Counted from the stretch's first letter, positions 6,436-16,992 are shown. The stretch: 64,000 nt of DNA from an uncultured Tateyamaria sp. (GCF_947494755.1 NZ_CANLVZ010000018.1:1-64000), one strand, 5' to 3'. The notes: generated by a model not told the origin, from the letters alone. Program-made: numbers and translations.

Positions 6436-8475
6436 ATGGCCAGCGCTGCCACGCTGTTGCAGGACGTCTTTGGGTTCGATGGGTTCCGCCCCGGGCAGGA
6501 AGAGATCGTTGATGCAGTGACAGCGGGCGAAAACACGCTGGCGATCATGCCGACAGGCGGCGGGAAATCCCTGTGTTTCCAATTGCCTGCGCTGATGCGC
6601 GATGGGGTGACGGTCGTGATCTCTCCGCTGATTGCGCTGATGCGTGATCAGGTGCGCGCCTTGCAAGAGGCGGGGGTGAACGCGGGCGCGCTGACATCAG
6701 GCAATACTCCGGAAGAAACCGATGCGGTGTGGACGGCACTTGAGGCAGGCGAACTCAAACTGCTCTACATGGCTCCCGAGCGGCTGGGCAGTGGGTCGGC
6801 CATAGGCATGTTGCGCCGGATCGGCGTAAGCTTGATCGCCGTGGATGAGGCGCATTGCGTCAGCCAGTGGGGGCATGATTTCCGTCCAGACTATCTGCGG
6901 ATCGGCGAATTGCGCCGGGCTTTGGATGTTCCACTGGCCGCGTTCACGGCGACAGCTGACGCGGAAACTCAGGCCGAAATTATCCAGAAACTGTTCGACG
7001 GCGAGCCGCCCCGCAGTTTCCTGCGCGGCTTTGACCGGCCCAATATCCACCTCGCCTTTGCCGCCAAGAACGGACCGCGCGCGCAGATCCTCAATTTTGC
7101 CGCGGCGCGCAAAGGGCAGTCGGGCATTGTCTATTGCGGCACCCGGGCCAAGACCGAAACGCTGGCGCGCGCCCTGAGCGAGGCGGGGCACGCCGCGATG
7201 CACTATCACGGGGGGATGGAGGCTGACGACCGACGCATCGCCGAACGCCGCTTTCAACAGGAAGACGGGCTGATCGTCGCCGCCACTGTCGCGTTCGGGA
7301 TGGGCGTCGATAAACCCGACATCCGGTGGGTGGCCCACGCCGACCTGCCCAAGTCGATCGAGGCGTATTATCAGGAAATCGGGCGCGCGGGCCGCGATGG
7401 TGCGCCTGCGGAAACCCTCACCCTGTTCGGGCCCGAAGACATCAAACTGCGTCGTACCCAAATCGACGAAGGGCTGGCCCCGCCCGAACGGCGCATGGCA
7501 GATCACGCGCGGCTCAACGCGCTGCTTGGGCTCGCCGAGGCGCTGGAATGTCGGCGCAAAACGCTGCTCGGGTACTTTGGCGAGGCCGAGGTGACCTGCG
7601 GCACCTGCGATCTCTGCGACACGCCCGCAGACGTATTCGACGGAACCACTGCTGTGCGCAAGGCCTTGTCGGCCATGCTGCGGACCGAAGAATGGTTCGG
7701 GGCAGGCCACCTGATCGACATTCTGTTGGGGATCGAGACGGACAAGATCCGCCAACGCGGGCACACGTCCTTGCCGACCTATGGGGTGGGCAAGGAATAC
7801 ACCAAACCGCAATGGCAGGCGGTGTTCCGGCAGATGATGGGGCACGACCTGGTGCGCCCGGACCCCGAACGCTACGGTGCGCTGCGCATGACAGATGCGG
7901 CCCTGCCGATCCTGCGGGACGAGGCCAAAATTAACCTGCGCCGCGATACGATCAAATCTGCGGTACGCGGCCCTGCGGTCAAAGAGATGGTGTCGGACGA
8001 AGATGCACCATTGCTGAGTGCGCTCAAGGCCAAGCGGCGCGGGCTGGCCGAGGCCGCGCGCGTGCCCGCCTACGTTATTTTTCCTGACCGGACCCTGATC
8101 GAGATGGCAGAAAAGCGACCCAACAACCTGGATCAAATGGCCGGGATCAGTGGCGTGGGTGCCAAAAAGCTTGAGAAATTCGGCGACGCCTTTCTGGAAG
8201 TGATCAACGGCGAGGCGGCCACTTTGCATCCCACCCGGCGCAAATTGGCCGGGCATGCGGCGGGGACAATCTATGACCAACTGCTCGCGGTGCAAGCCCA
8301 ACTGGCGCGCGGGCAGGATGGAACAGACAAACCGCTAAGCTGCTCGGCATCGCAACTGGCCAAGGTTGCGCAGTTGCGCACCGCCGACAATGCAGCGCTG
8401 GAAAACCTGCTTGGGGATCGCAAGGCCGAACGCTTTGGCCCAGCATTTCTGGACGTGCTGCGGGACGCGGGTTAG
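6436..8475 (+). CDS. recQ: ATP-dependent DNA helicase RecQ
   Basis: A 679-residue 3'-5' superfamily 2 helicase acting in recombination and replication-fork repair. Motif I MPTGGGKSLCFQLP (Lys44) is followed by DEAH box DEAHCVSQWGHDFRPDY (137-140) and the arginine-finger motif EIGRAGRDG. The RQC zinc site is CRRKTLLGYFGE plus CGTCDLCD, and an HRDC domain (VPAYVIFPDRTLIEMA...GISGVGAKKLEKFG) follows. A further C-terminal segment (SQLAKVAQLRTADNAALENL) may be a second, degenerate HRDC. Length is slightly above the E. coli enzyme. It is probably co-transcribed with yaaA, 29 bases downstream. Confidence 0.96.
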   Translation: MASAATLLQDVFGFDGFRPGQEEIVDAVTAGENTLAIMPTGGGKSLCFQLPALMRDGVTVVISPLIALMRDQVRALQEAGVNAGALTSGNTPEETDAVWTALEAGELKLLYMAPERLGSGSAIGMLRRIGVSLIAVDEAHCVSQWGHDFRPDYLRIGELRRALDVPLAAFTATADAETQAEIIQKLFDGEPPRSFLRGFDRPNIHLAFAAKNGPRAQILNFAAARKGQSGIVYCGTRAKTETLARALSEAGHAAMHYHGGMEADDRRIAERRFQQEDGLIVAATVAFGMGVDKPDIRWVAHADLPKSIEAYYQEIGRAGRDGAPAETLTLFGPEDIKLRRTQIDEGLAPPERRMADHARLNALLGLAEALECRRKTLLGYFGEAEVTCGTCDLCDTPADVFDGTTAVRKALSAMLRTEEWFGAGHLIDILLGIETDKIRQRGHTSLPTYGVGKEYTKPQWQAVFRQMMGHDLVRPDPERYGALRMTDAALPILRDEAKINLRRDTIKSAVRGPAVKEMVSDEDAPLLSALKAKRRGLAEAARVPAYVIFPDRTLIEMAEKRPNNLDQMAGISGVGAKKLEKFGDAFLEVINGEAATLHPTRRKLAGHAAGTIYDQLLAVQAQLARGQDGTDKPLSCSASQLAKVAQLRTADNAALENLLGDRKAERFGPAFLDVLRDAG

Positions 8476-8504
8476 ATCGATTTCAGACAGGTAAGGATAG
8501 GTTT

Positions 8505-9275
8505 ATGTTGGTGGTGATTTCCCCGGCCAAACGGCTGGACTGGGCAAAGCGTGACGTCAAAACAAGCGAACCCGCGATGCAGGAGGATGCGCTGCGGTTG
8601 GTGCGCACCGCGCGCAATATGACCTTGGGCAAGCTCAAGGCCCTGATGGACTTAAGCGATGATCTGGCGCGATTGAACCGTGATAGGTTTGCCGCTTTCG
8701 AGGAGGCACCCGCCGCCGATCTGACCCGGCCTGCGATGCTTGCCTTTGCGGGGGACACCTATCAGGGGTTGGACGCGGCGAGCCTGTCGGCGGATGACAC
8801 CGCCTATGCCCAAGACCACCTTCGGATATTGTCCGGCCTGTACGGATTGCTGCGTCCCTTGGATGCGATCCAACCTTATCGACTGGAAATGGGCAGCCGC
8901 CTCAAAACGCGGCGCGGCACCTCGCTTTATGACTACTGGCGGGACGAAATCGCGCAGGCGCTGAACGTCCAGGCGGACGCAGTTGGCACGGACATGGTGG
9001 TGAATTGTGCCAGCCAGGAATATTTCGGTGCCGTGCCGGAGGCCGCGCTGACCCCCCGTGTGATCACGCCGGTCTTTATGGAAGACAAAGGCGCAGGCCC
9101 CAAAATCGTCAGCTTTTTCGCAAAACGGGCGCGGGGTGCGATGGCGCGTCACATCGTGCAGAACCGGGTGCGCGATCTGGATGGATTGCGTGCTTTTGAT
9201 GCTGATGGATACGTCTTTCAGCCTGATCAGTCGGATGACACAAGGCTGGTCTTTGTGCGCCCTTATCCGGCTTGA
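8505..9275 (+). CDS. yaaA: peroxide stress protein YaaA
   Basis: YaaA (UPF0246/DUF328) limits DNA and protein damage during hydrogen-peroxide stress in E. coli by lowering free iron. The 256-residue protein begins with the family signature VVISPAKRLDW and carries FAGDTYQGLDA, LSGLYGLLRPLD, YRLEMGS and VNCASQEYFGAV, all conserved. AAGGATAGG sits before the ATG. It lies behind recQ, a plausible DNA-damage pairing. Its last 13 bases overlap the 3' end of the opposing histidine kinase gene. Confidence 0.95.
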   Translation: MLVVISPAKRLDWAKRDVKTSEPAMQEDALRLVRTARNMTLGKLKALMDLSDDLARLNRDRFAAFEEAPAADLTRPAMLAFAGDTYQGLDAASLSADDTAYAQDHLRILSGLYGLLRPLDAIQPYRLEMGSRLKTRRGTSLYDYWRDEIAQALNVQADAVGTDMVVNCASQEYFGAVPEAALTPRVITPVFMEDKGAGPKIVSFFAKRARGAMARHIVQNRVRDLDGLRAFDADGYVFQPDQSDDTRLVFVRPYPA

Positions 9276-11452
9276 CGCGCCGCTTCTTCTGCTTCGGGTA
9301 ACGGCGGTATAACGCCATCCGGGCACATCTCGCGCAATTTGCCGTGGATCTCGGGTTTGCGCAGCGGTTTGGTCAGGTAGTGATCAATGCCCGAGGCGAG
9401 AATACCCTGATCATCTCCGTCCATCGCGTGTGCAGTCAGTGCCACGATTGGAACGTGACCGCCCGTCTTGCTTTCCAGTTCGCGGATTTTGACGGTTGCC
9501 TCTTTGCCGTCCATTTTGGGCATCGAGATGTCCATAAAGATGAGATCGGGCGCAAAGCTTTCGAAATATTCAACGGCCTCGATCCCATTGTTGGCGAACT
9601 TGAGGTCGATCTCGGCGTCCTTCACCATTTTACCAAAGACCAGTTGGTTGGTCTTGTTGTCCTCGGCAGCCAGCACACGCATCTTTCGCGGCGTGGCCGG
9701 ATCGGGCGGCGCGACGGCAGTGTCGTCGATCACCGGGCCAACCGATTGCAGGCGCGCAAACAGATCGGCGCGCGGAACCGGCTTTTGCATGATCGCGTGC
9801 AGATGCGCGGCACCCGGATCGTTTGCCGCAAAGCTGGGGTTTGAGCTGAGCAGCAGGATCGGCACCGGATTGTCAGCGGCGCGGATGGCGTCCGCCAGCT
9901 CGAGCCCATCCATCTCGGGCATGTTATGATCGGTCAGTACGAGATCGACATTGTCGAGGTTTTTCAACGCCTGCATCCCGCTGGAACAGCAGATCACGCC
10001 CAGACCCATCTGTTCAAGCTGGCGGCGCAGAATGGTGCGGTTGGCCTCGATATCATCGACCACCAGCACGCGGCGCAGCCCATCGGGTACTGGTGGATGT
10101 TCGGGCAAGTCGCTTTCGCTGAGCGCGAGGGGCAGTTTGAACCCAAAGCACGATCCGACGCCATCCTCACTTGTGACCCACATGTCACCGTCCATCAGCT
10201 TGACCAGTCGTTGCGAGATCGCAAGGCCGAGCCCGGTGCCGTCAAACTGCCGATTACGCTCATTTTCGACCTGATTGAACTCGCCAAAGATGTGGTCAAC
10301 CTTGTCCTCGGGTATGCCGATCCCGGTGTCTTCAATCACAATCGTAACGTCCGCCCGCCCGCTTTCGGGGTCCGGCACGCCTGTAACGCGCACCAGAACA
10401 TGGCCATCGGCCGTGAATTTCACCGCATTGCCCATCAGGTTGGTCAGAACCTGCCGGATGCGCCCCGGATCGCCCACGTATGTCGTCGGCAGAAACAGAT
10501 CGAAATCGACCAGCAGCGTCAGCCCCTTGTCCCTTGCCGAGGGCTGCAACAGCATAATCACCTCGTGGATAGAGCGTTCCAGATCGAAGGGTTCGGGGTG
10601 CAATTGCAGCTTTTGCGCTTCGATTTTCGAATAGTCGAGCACGTCGTTGATGATCACGAGCAGCGCCTCGCCGGAATTCTTGATCGTGTCGACATAAAGC
10701 TGCTGCTCTTCGCTCAGGCCCGTATCACCAAGCAATTCGGCCATACCGACGACCCCGTTCATGGGGGTGCGGATTTCGTGGCTCATATTGGCGAGGAACG
10801 CGGATTTTGCGCGGCTTGCCGCCTCTGCCTCTGCCCGCGCGTCCTTCAACTGCTTTTCGTAGCGGACGGATTCGGTGATGTTGAGGCCAAGCGAGACGAT
10901 ATCGCCCCCGTGCCCGCGCCGGTCGACGAGCTTGACGTATTGATCGTTCCAGAGGCGGACCGTGATGGGTTCCGGGCTTGGCGACATCCACCGGTCGGTC
11001 ATCATCTGACGCCAATCATCAGGCGAGAGAGTGCCTGTGTCCACGACCCCCTCTTCAGTCAACACCTGCAGGATCGTGACATAGTTCACCCCCGGGCGGA
11101 TCAATTCGTGCCCGTCAAAGATGGTCAGATACGCGCCGTTGGCTGCAATCATCTGATTGTCGGAATTGAAGAACGCAAACCCGTCCGTGATTGTCTGAAC
11201 CGAGTGCCACAGCCGCCGTTCGGCGATTTCAACCTTTTGGTTGGCTTGCCCGAGCTCGGTTTTGACCCGCTCGTTTTCCGTCTTGACCGTTTCGACTTCG
11301 GCCCGGGTTTCGACGATCTCGCCCTGCAATGCAGCCGCATGCCGCCCAAGCTTGCGATTGGCGGCTGACAGTTCGACCTGCTTCAGTTCAAGCAGCCGCT
11401 CAGCCGCGAGCCGCCCGCGCCGTTCCTCCGCCAGCTTGTTTGCCAGACTCAT
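9263..11452 (-). CDS. hybrid sensor histidine kinase with two receiver domains
   Basis: A 729-residue cytosolic-looking hybrid kinase without membrane segments. Residues 1-80 are a coiled coil; a PAS-like domain follows (about 81-195). The HisKA dimerisation domain has FLANMSHEIRTPMNG, with phospho-acceptor His225. HATPase boxes are NLMGNAVKF (N), EDTGIGIP (G1) and GTGLGLAIS (G2). Two receiver domains have acceptors Asp508 (LVLTDHNMPEMDG) and Asp641 (LIFMDISMPKMDG). No histidine phosphotransfer protein or response regulator is adjacent, so its output is unknown. It lies divergent from the alpha-2-macroglobulin gene and convergent with yaaA, whose last codons it overlaps. Confidence 0.93.
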   Translation of the reverse strand: MSLANKLAEERRGRLAAERLLELKQVELSAANRKLGRHAAALQGEIVETRAEVETVKTENERVKTELGQANQKVEIAERRLWHSVQTITDGFAFFNSDNQMIAANGAYLTIFDGHELIRPGVNYVTILQVLTEEGVVDTGTLSPDDWRQMMTDRWMSPSPEPITVRLWNDQYVKLVDRRGHGGDIVSLGLNITESVRYEKQLKDARAEAEAASRAKSAFLANMSHEIRTPMNGVVGMAELLGDTGLSEEQQLYVDTIKNSGEALLVIINDVLDYSKIEAQKLQLHPEPFDLERSIHEVIMLLQPSARDKGLTLLVDFDLFLPTTYVGDPGRIRQVLTNLMGNAVKFTADGHVLVRVTGVPDPESGRADVTIVIEDTGIGIPEDKVDHIFGEFNQVENERNRQFDGTGLGLAISQRLVKLMDGDMWVTSEDGVGSCFGFKLPLALSESDLPEHPPVPDGLRRVLVVDDIEANRTILRRQLEQMGLGVICCSSGMQALKNLDNVDLVLTDHNMPEMDGLELADAIRAADNPVPILLLSSNPSFAANDPGAAHLHAIMQKPVPRADLFARLQSVGPVIDDTAVAPPDPATPRKMRVLAAEDNKTNQLVFGKMVKDAEIDLKFANNGIEAVEYFESFAPDLIFMDISMPKMDGKEATVKIRELESKTGGHVPIVALTAHAMDGDDQGILASGIDHYLTKPLRKPEIHGKLREMCPDGVIPPLPEAEEAARQAG

Positions 11453-11598
11453 GCATCTGCCCCATCGAAACTTCCGCGATTCGGTATCTCACGGGGATGG
11501 TGAAGATGCGCTTAACCGCATCACCTGAAACATTTGCATGCCCCGCCCCGCGCGTGGCAGGTTGATGCATATTGTATCCATTTTATCGGAGATCACGC

Positions 11599-14500
11599 AT
11601 GCGCCGTGCCATCTTTGCCTCCGTCGGTTTTCTTAGCGTTTGTCTGATGGTTTCCGCCGCTACGGCCCAGCAAATCCTGCCGGAGAACCGGTATTTTCTG
11701 ACGCAAGACATGGATTTCTTTGGCGCGGACCGCACCGCATTGTTTGACACCACTGTTGCGGCGTGTGAGCGGGCTTGCAGCGCGGATGACCAATGCGTCG
11801 CGTTCACCTTCAACACCCGGTCGAACGCCTGTTTCCCGAAATCGGCGATCACTGACCGGCAACCCTATCCCGGCGCGCAATCGGTAGTGCGGGTGCGCAG
11901 CGATGCGACGCAAAACGCGACGGCGGCGCGACGTGCCGCCGCATTGGGGGCGAGCCAGGATGATATTGAGGCCGCGCGTGCTCTGGCTGCGCGCATGGGT
12001 TTTCGATATGCGGTCAACGGGCAGTCGCTTGAGGCTTTGGTCGAAGCATCCCGAGCCGCATGGCAACGCGGTGAGCGTGCCGTGGCCCTGCGGTGGTCGG
12101 GCGCTGCTGTTGCCTTGAGCGATGCGCCCGATGTCTGGGCGCGCTACGCCTATATCGCGCAGCGCTTGGGCGAGAATGCCCCAAGCCGACAGCAAGGCGA
12201 TGCCCTCCAGGAGGCTGTGCCCGCAGCCCTCAACGCCTATCTGCGTGCAACGAGCACTGGTGGACAAGCGACCGCGCTGCAGACCTATGCAGAGGCGCTT
12301 GAGCGCACTGGGCGCGGGCGGGATATGATCGGCGCTCTCCGGCTCGCGCAGGCTTTGCAACCGCGCGATGACATCGCGGCGGCCCTGACCGATGCCATTG
12401 GAAAGTACGGCTTCCGGATTGTTGAGACCCAAGTGGACAACAACAGCGCCGCACCGCGTATCTGTGCCACCTTCTCGGAGGATCTGGTGCAGGCAGGCCT
12501 GGATTATGAACCCTTCGTGCGCACCGAAACTCAAGGCTTGGTCGTCGATGCAGATGGGCGCACGCTCTGCATTGACGGGGTGCGTCATGGTGAGCGGTAT
12601 CGCATCACGCTGCGCTCGGGGTTGCCCGCGGCGAGTGGCGAGACGCTGAGCAAGGACGTCACCCTCACGCAATACGTCCGCGACCGCGCGCCCGTCGTGC
12701 GCTTTCCGGGACGCAGCTATGTGCTGCCGCGCGGTGCCGGGGCCAGCATCCCGGTCGAAACCGTCAATCTGGACACCGTGTCACTGACCCTCGCGCGGGT
12801 CAGTGACCGCAATCTGGTGCAGGCGATGCGGCGCGATTTCTTTGGTCGTCCCATGACCCAATGGCAGGCGGATCAGTTCAACACAGAGATTGCCGAAGTC
12901 ATCTGGGAGGGCTCCGGCGATGTGGAAAATACGCTGAATACAGAGATGCGCACATTGCTGCCTTTGGGCGACGTGCTGGCCGACCAACCGCCGGGCATTT
13001 ATGTGCTGACCGCCGAGCGTCCGGGCAGTGACAGCTTTGACACGCTTCCCGCGTCGCAGTGGTTTGTGCTGTCGGACCTTGGGATCAGCACTTGGCAGGG
13101 GACGGAGGGGCTGACTGCCGCGGTGCGTGCGCTTGGGGACGCCAGCGCCGTTGAGGGGGCAAAGGTCAGCCTGATTTCGCAGGCCAACGCGATCCTGGGG
13201 ACTGCGCGCACGGATGCCGATGGGTTCGTGCAGTTCGAGGCTGGCCTGACCCGTGGCAGAGGGGCGACAAAGCCTGCGCTGTTGCAGGTCGAAACGGGTG
13301 ATGACTTCGTGTTCCTGCCGCTGAGCGATCCCGCCTTCGACCTTTCGGATCGCGGCGTCGAGGGCCGCCCGCCTGCACCCCCCGTCGACGTGTTCCTGAC
13401 ACCGGATCGGGGGGCATACCGGCCCGGTGCGACGATCTATGCAACGGCCCTGGCGCGTGACGCAAAGGTTGCCGCGATCGACGGCCTGCCCTTGACCGCC
13501 GTTCTGTTCCGTCCCGATGGGGCCGAATACGCGCGCGTCGTCAGCGCCCAAGGCCGGGCGGGTGGACATGTCATGGCCTTGCCCGTGGCCACAACCGCGC
13601 CCCGCGGCACATGGCGCATCGAGGTAATGGGGGATGCGGATGCCCCGCCACTGGCCAGCCAGACCGTACTGGTCGAAGACTTCATCCCCGACCGGATCGA
13701 GGTCGATCTGGACCTGCCCGAAGGGGCCTTGCGCTTTGGGGCGCCTACGCGCATCGCCGTCGACGCCCGCTATCTGTTCGGCGCACCGGGCGCTGATTTG
13801 GTGGTCGAGGGCGATATGCGTGTGCAGCGGCGCAGTAGCGTCTCAGGCTGGCCGGGATACTCCTTTGGCCGCCATGATGCGCAGTTTTCGCCGCAGCGCG
13901 CTTTTTTCGACGGGGGCCGCACGGATGCAGCGGGACAGGCAGATGTCGCGCTCACATGGCCCGATGTCACGGCCGAGGGTGTCTTGCTTGAGGCGGTTAC
14001 GACAGTGCGGGTGTCGGACAGCGGTGGCCGCCCGGTCGAACGGTCGCTGACCCGGCCTATCGCACCGACAGGCATGGTGATCGGGATCAAGCCGGGGTTC
14101 GAGGATGTCTTGCCCGAAAACGGCACCGCCCGGTTCGATCTGGTGGCACTTGGCGGTGCTGCGGTACGGGCGCAATGGACCGTCAACAAAGTCGAAACGC
14201 GCTATCAATGGTATCAACTGTTCGGCAACTGGAATTGGGAACCCACGACCCGGCGCACGCGGGTGGCCCAAGGCGAGATCACACTGGGCACCGAACCGCA
14301 AAGCATCGAGGTGCCAACCGAATGGGGCGACTACGAAGTGGTCGTCGAGACGGTTGAGGAGGCCTATGCGGCCAGCTCGGTCAGTTTCGCGGCGGGTTGG
14401 TATGGGGGCACGGACAGCAGCAGCACGCCGGATCGGCTGACCCTGTCGCTGGACGCACCCCGCTACCAGGTCGGGGACACAGCACAGCTGCGCGTGGTGC

Positions 14501-16992
14501 CGGGATTTGACGGGGTGGCCTTGGTGAGCGTCCTGTCAAACGGAGTGATTGCGCGCCAGGTGGTGCCAGTGGTTGCGGGTGAAAATGTGATCCCGCTGGA
14601 CGTGACCCAGGAGTGGGGCACGGGCGCTTATGTCACCGCCTCAGCATTGCGCGGGTCGGGCGAAGGGTTCGGGCCGGGCCGCGTGTTAGGCCTCGCCCAC
14701 GCGGCCATTGATCCCGGTGCAAAGGCGCTGAGCGTCTCCATCGAGGCCCCGTTGGCCGTCAACGGTCAGCCCGGCACCACAGATGTCGAAGTGCGCGTGG
14801 ATGGGCTAGGTGAAACCACGGGATATGTGACGCTCGCAGCCGTCGATGTGGGCGTGCTGAACCTGACAGGGTTCGATGCCCCCGACCCGCACGCGCACTA
14901 TTTCGGCCAGCGGCGTCTTGGCGTCGATCTGCGCGACATGTACGGGCGGCTGATCGACGGGCGCAGCGGCGCAATGGGCACCGTCCGCTCGGGTGGAGAC
15001 GTAGGTGCGGCGATGCAACGCCAAGGGCCGCCGCCGACCGAGGCTGTGATGGCCACCTTTTCCGGCCCCGTTGAGGTTGGGCCAGACGGGGTCGCAGTGA
15101 TCCCTGTGCCGCGCCCGAATTTCAACGGCACAATCCGCTTGATGGCGATGGCGTGGTCGGACACCGGTATCGGGCAGGCCAGCGCGGACATGGTGGCCCG
15201 CGATCCGGTTGTGATCTCCGCAGCTGTGCCGCGCTTTCTGGCACCGGGGGATCGCAGCCGGATGATGCTGGAGTTTGTGCACGCAACCGGGAATGCGGGG
15301 GCCATGACGCTTGCAGTCGATGCTGAAGGTGTCACGCTTGGTGACGCCCCCGATCAGATCGACCTGCGCGCGCAGGGCACAGTGCGCGTCGCTGTGCCGG
15401 TGACGGCGGATGCGGTTGGGAATCACGGCATTCGCGTCACTTTGACCGCACCGGACGGCACCGTGTTGCGCAAGGCGCTTACTCTGGGCGTGCGGTCCAA
15501 TGACCCGGTTGTCGCCACCACCCGGCGGTTCAGCCTTGATGCAGGGGCCGCACTCACCTTTGACAACAACGTGCTGGCCGATTTGCGTGGAAACACGGCG
15601 CGGGCGACCCTTGCCGCAGGCCCATTGGCGCGTTTCGATATGCCGGGGTTGCTGCGCCAGCTTGACCGCTACCCTTATGGATGCACCGAGCAGGTGACAT
15701 CGGCGGCGCTACCGCTGCTTTACCTGCCCCAGGTCGCCGGGGCGGCGGGGATCGACGACATCAAGTCCCGCGTCGATCAGGCGATTGCGCGGGTGCTGAC
15801 CCGGCAGGCCAGCAATGGGGCCTTTGGGTTGTGGCAGGCGCAGGCCGGCGAGTTCTGGCTGGATGCCTACGTCACCGACTTCCTCACACGCGCGCAGGAG
15901 CAGGGCTACGACGTTCCCGCGCGTGCTGTGCGGCTGGCCTTGGACAACCTGCGCAACCGGATCAACTATGCGCCCGACTTTGACGCCGGGGGCGAGGATA
16001 TCGCGTATGCGCTGATGGTTCTGGCGCGGTCAGGGGCCGCGTCGATTGGCGACTTGCGCTACTATGCGGACACCAAAGGCACGGCCTTTGCCACCCCGCT
16101 CGCACGGGCGCAACTGGGGGCGGCCCTGGCCAGCTATGGAGAGCAAACGCGGGCGGACCGGATGTTCGGCCTGGCCGGTGATATGGCGGTCAACGCGGGC
16201 CCCCAAGGTCAGCAATGGCGTGACGATTTTGGCACGCCATTGCGAGACGCGGCGGGTGTTCTGCACCTCGCCGCCGAAGTGGGCAGCACCGCCGTGAACC
16301 GGGCCACGCTCGCCAGCGCGGTCACCGCGCAATCGGGTCAATATTCGACCCAAGAGGCGGCGCAGGTGCTGATGGCGGCGCAGGCCCTGCGCAGCGGTGC
16401 GGGGCCTGCGGCCCTCACCGTGGATGATGTGCCTGTGGCCGGGCCGCTGGTGCAGTCGCGCAGCCGCGGAGATGCGGTGTCGATCATCCGCAACGTCTCT
16501 GGCGCGGCGCAGGACGTGACGCTGACCACATACGGCGTCCCCCTGAGCCCGCCCGAAGCGGGCGGATACGGATACCAGATCACGCGGGCGGCCTACACAC
16601 TCGAAGGCACCCCGGTCGAAGGGCCATGGGCAGCGGGCGAGCGTCGGGTGATTGTATTGCGCGTCACGCCGTTCGAAGAGGTGGGCGCGCGGCTGATGGT
16701 GGACGATCCGCTGCCCGCTGGCATCGAAATCGACAATCCGACCCTCATCCGGTCGGGCGATGTGCGGGGGCTTGACTGGCTGAGCCAGGCTCCGGTCCAA
16801 CACGTTGAATTCCGCGCCGACCGGTTTTTGGCGGCAGTGGATCAGCGGGGGGCCGACGCGTTTGAGCTGGCCTATATCGCGCGCGCGGTTAGCCCCGGCA
16901 CGTTCCATCACCCTGCCGCGCTGGTCGAGGACATGTATCGCCCCGAATATCGCGCCATTACGGCCACCGGCGAAACGGTCGTGACCGAGTGA
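11599..16992 (+). CDS. bacterial alpha-2-macroglobulin (YfhM type) with PAN/Apple-like N-terminus
   Basis: A 1797-residue periplasmic protease-trapping protein. It has a signal peptide (residues 1-24, ending SAATAQQ), then a cysteine cluster (C56, C60, C66, C78) like a PAN/Apple module, a helical repeat region (about 95-270), a long series of macroglobulin beta domains, and the thioester motif YPYGCTEQ with Cys1362-Gln1365. The thioester covalently captures attacking proteases in the family. The start at 11599 has GGAG upstream and gives a clean signal peptide. Its stop overlaps the pbpC start (GTGA), the well-known A2M-PBP1C pairing, suggesting defence of the envelope when peptidoglycan is breached. 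Confidence 0.95.
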   Translation: MRRAIFASVGFLSVCLMVSAATAQQILPENRYFLTQDMDFFGADRTALFDTTVAACERACSADDQCVAFTFNTRSNACFPKSAITDRQPYPGAQSVVRVRSDATQNATAARRAAALGASQDDIEAARALAARMGFRYAVNGQSLEALVEASRAAWQRGERAVALRWSGAAVALSDAPDVWARYAYIAQRLGENAPSRQQGDALQEAVPAALNAYLRATSTGGQATALQTYAEALERTGRGRDMIGALRLAQALQPRDDIAAALTDAIGKYGFRIVETQVDNNSAAPRICATFSEDLVQAGLDYEPFVRTETQGLVVDADGRTLCIDGVRHGERYRITLRSGLPAASGETLSKDVTLTQYVRDRAPVVRFPGRSYVLPRGAGASIPVETVNLDTVSLTLARVSDRNLVQAMRRDFFGRPMTQWQADQFNTEIAEVIWEGSGDVENTLNTEMRTLLPLGDVLADQPPGIYVLTAERPGSDSFDTLPASQWFVLSDLGISTWQGTEGLTAAVRALGDASAVEGAKVSLISQANAILGTARTDADGFVQFEAGLTRGRGATKPALLQVETGDDFVFLPLSDPAFDLSDRGVEGRPPAPPVDVFLTPDRGAYRPGATIYATALARDAKVAAIDGLPLTAVLFRPDGAEYARVVSAQGRAGGHVMALPVATTAPRGTWRIEVMGDADAPPLASQTVLVEDFIPDRIEVDLDLPEGALRFGAPTRIAVDARYLFGAPGADLVVEGDMRVQRRSSVSGWPGYSFGRHDAQFSPQRAFFDGGRTDAAGQADVALTWPDVTAEGVLLEAVTTVRVSDSGGRPVERSLTRPIAPTGMVIGIKPGFEDVLPENGTARFDLVALGGAAVRAQWTVNKVETRYQWYQLFGNWNWEPTTRRTRVAQGEITLGTEPQSIEVPTEWGDYEVVVETVEEAYAASSVSFAAGWYGGTDSSSTPDRLTLSLDAPRYQVGDTAQLRVVPGFDGVALVSVLSNGVIARQVVPVVAGENVIPLDVTQEWGTGAYVTASALRGSGEGFGPGRVLGLAHAAIDPGAKALSVSIEAPLAVNGQPGTTDVEVRVDGLGETTGYVTLAAVDVGVLNLTGFDAPDPHAHYFGQRRLGVDLRDMYGRLIDGRSGAMGTVRSGGDVGAAMQRQGPPPTEAVMATFSGPVEVGPDGVAVIPVPRPNFNGTIRLMAMAWSDTGIGQASADMVARDPVVISAAVPRFLAPGDRSRMMLEFVHATGNAGAMTLAVDAEGVTLGDAPDQIDLRAQGTVRVAVPVTADAVGNHGIRVTLTAPDGTVLRKALTLGVRSNDPVVATTRRFSLDAGAALTFDNNVLADLRGNTARATLAAGPLARFDMPGLLRQLDRYPYGCTEQVTSAALPLLYLPQVAGAAGIDDIKSRVDQAIARVLTRQASNGAFGLWQAQAGEFWLDAYVTDFLTRAQEQGYDVPARAVRLALDNLRNRINYAPDFDAGGEDIAYALMVLARSGAASIGDLRYYADTKGTAFATPLARAQLGAALASYGEQTRADRMFGLAGDMAVNAGPQGQQWRDDFGTPLRDAAGVLHLAAEVGSTAVNRATLASAVTAQSGQYSTQEAAQVLMAAQALRSGAGPAALTVDDVPVAGPLVQSRSRGDAVSIIRNVSGAAQDVTLTTYGVPLSPPEAGGYGYQITRAAYTLEGTPVEGPWAAGERRVIVLRVTPFEEVGARLMVDDPLPAGIEIDNPTLIRSGDVRGLDWLSQAPVQHVEFRADRFLAAVDQRGADAFELAYIARAVSPGTFHHPAALVEDMYRPEYRAITATGETVVTE

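Noticed and set aside
6697-8301. 534-codon minus-strand open frame
   Set aside because: Antisense to recQ with no recognisable domain or ribosome site.
9926-11368. 480-codon plus-strand open frame
   Set aside because: It is antisense to the kinase, whose domains and motifs are complete; long shadows are expected in high-GC genes.
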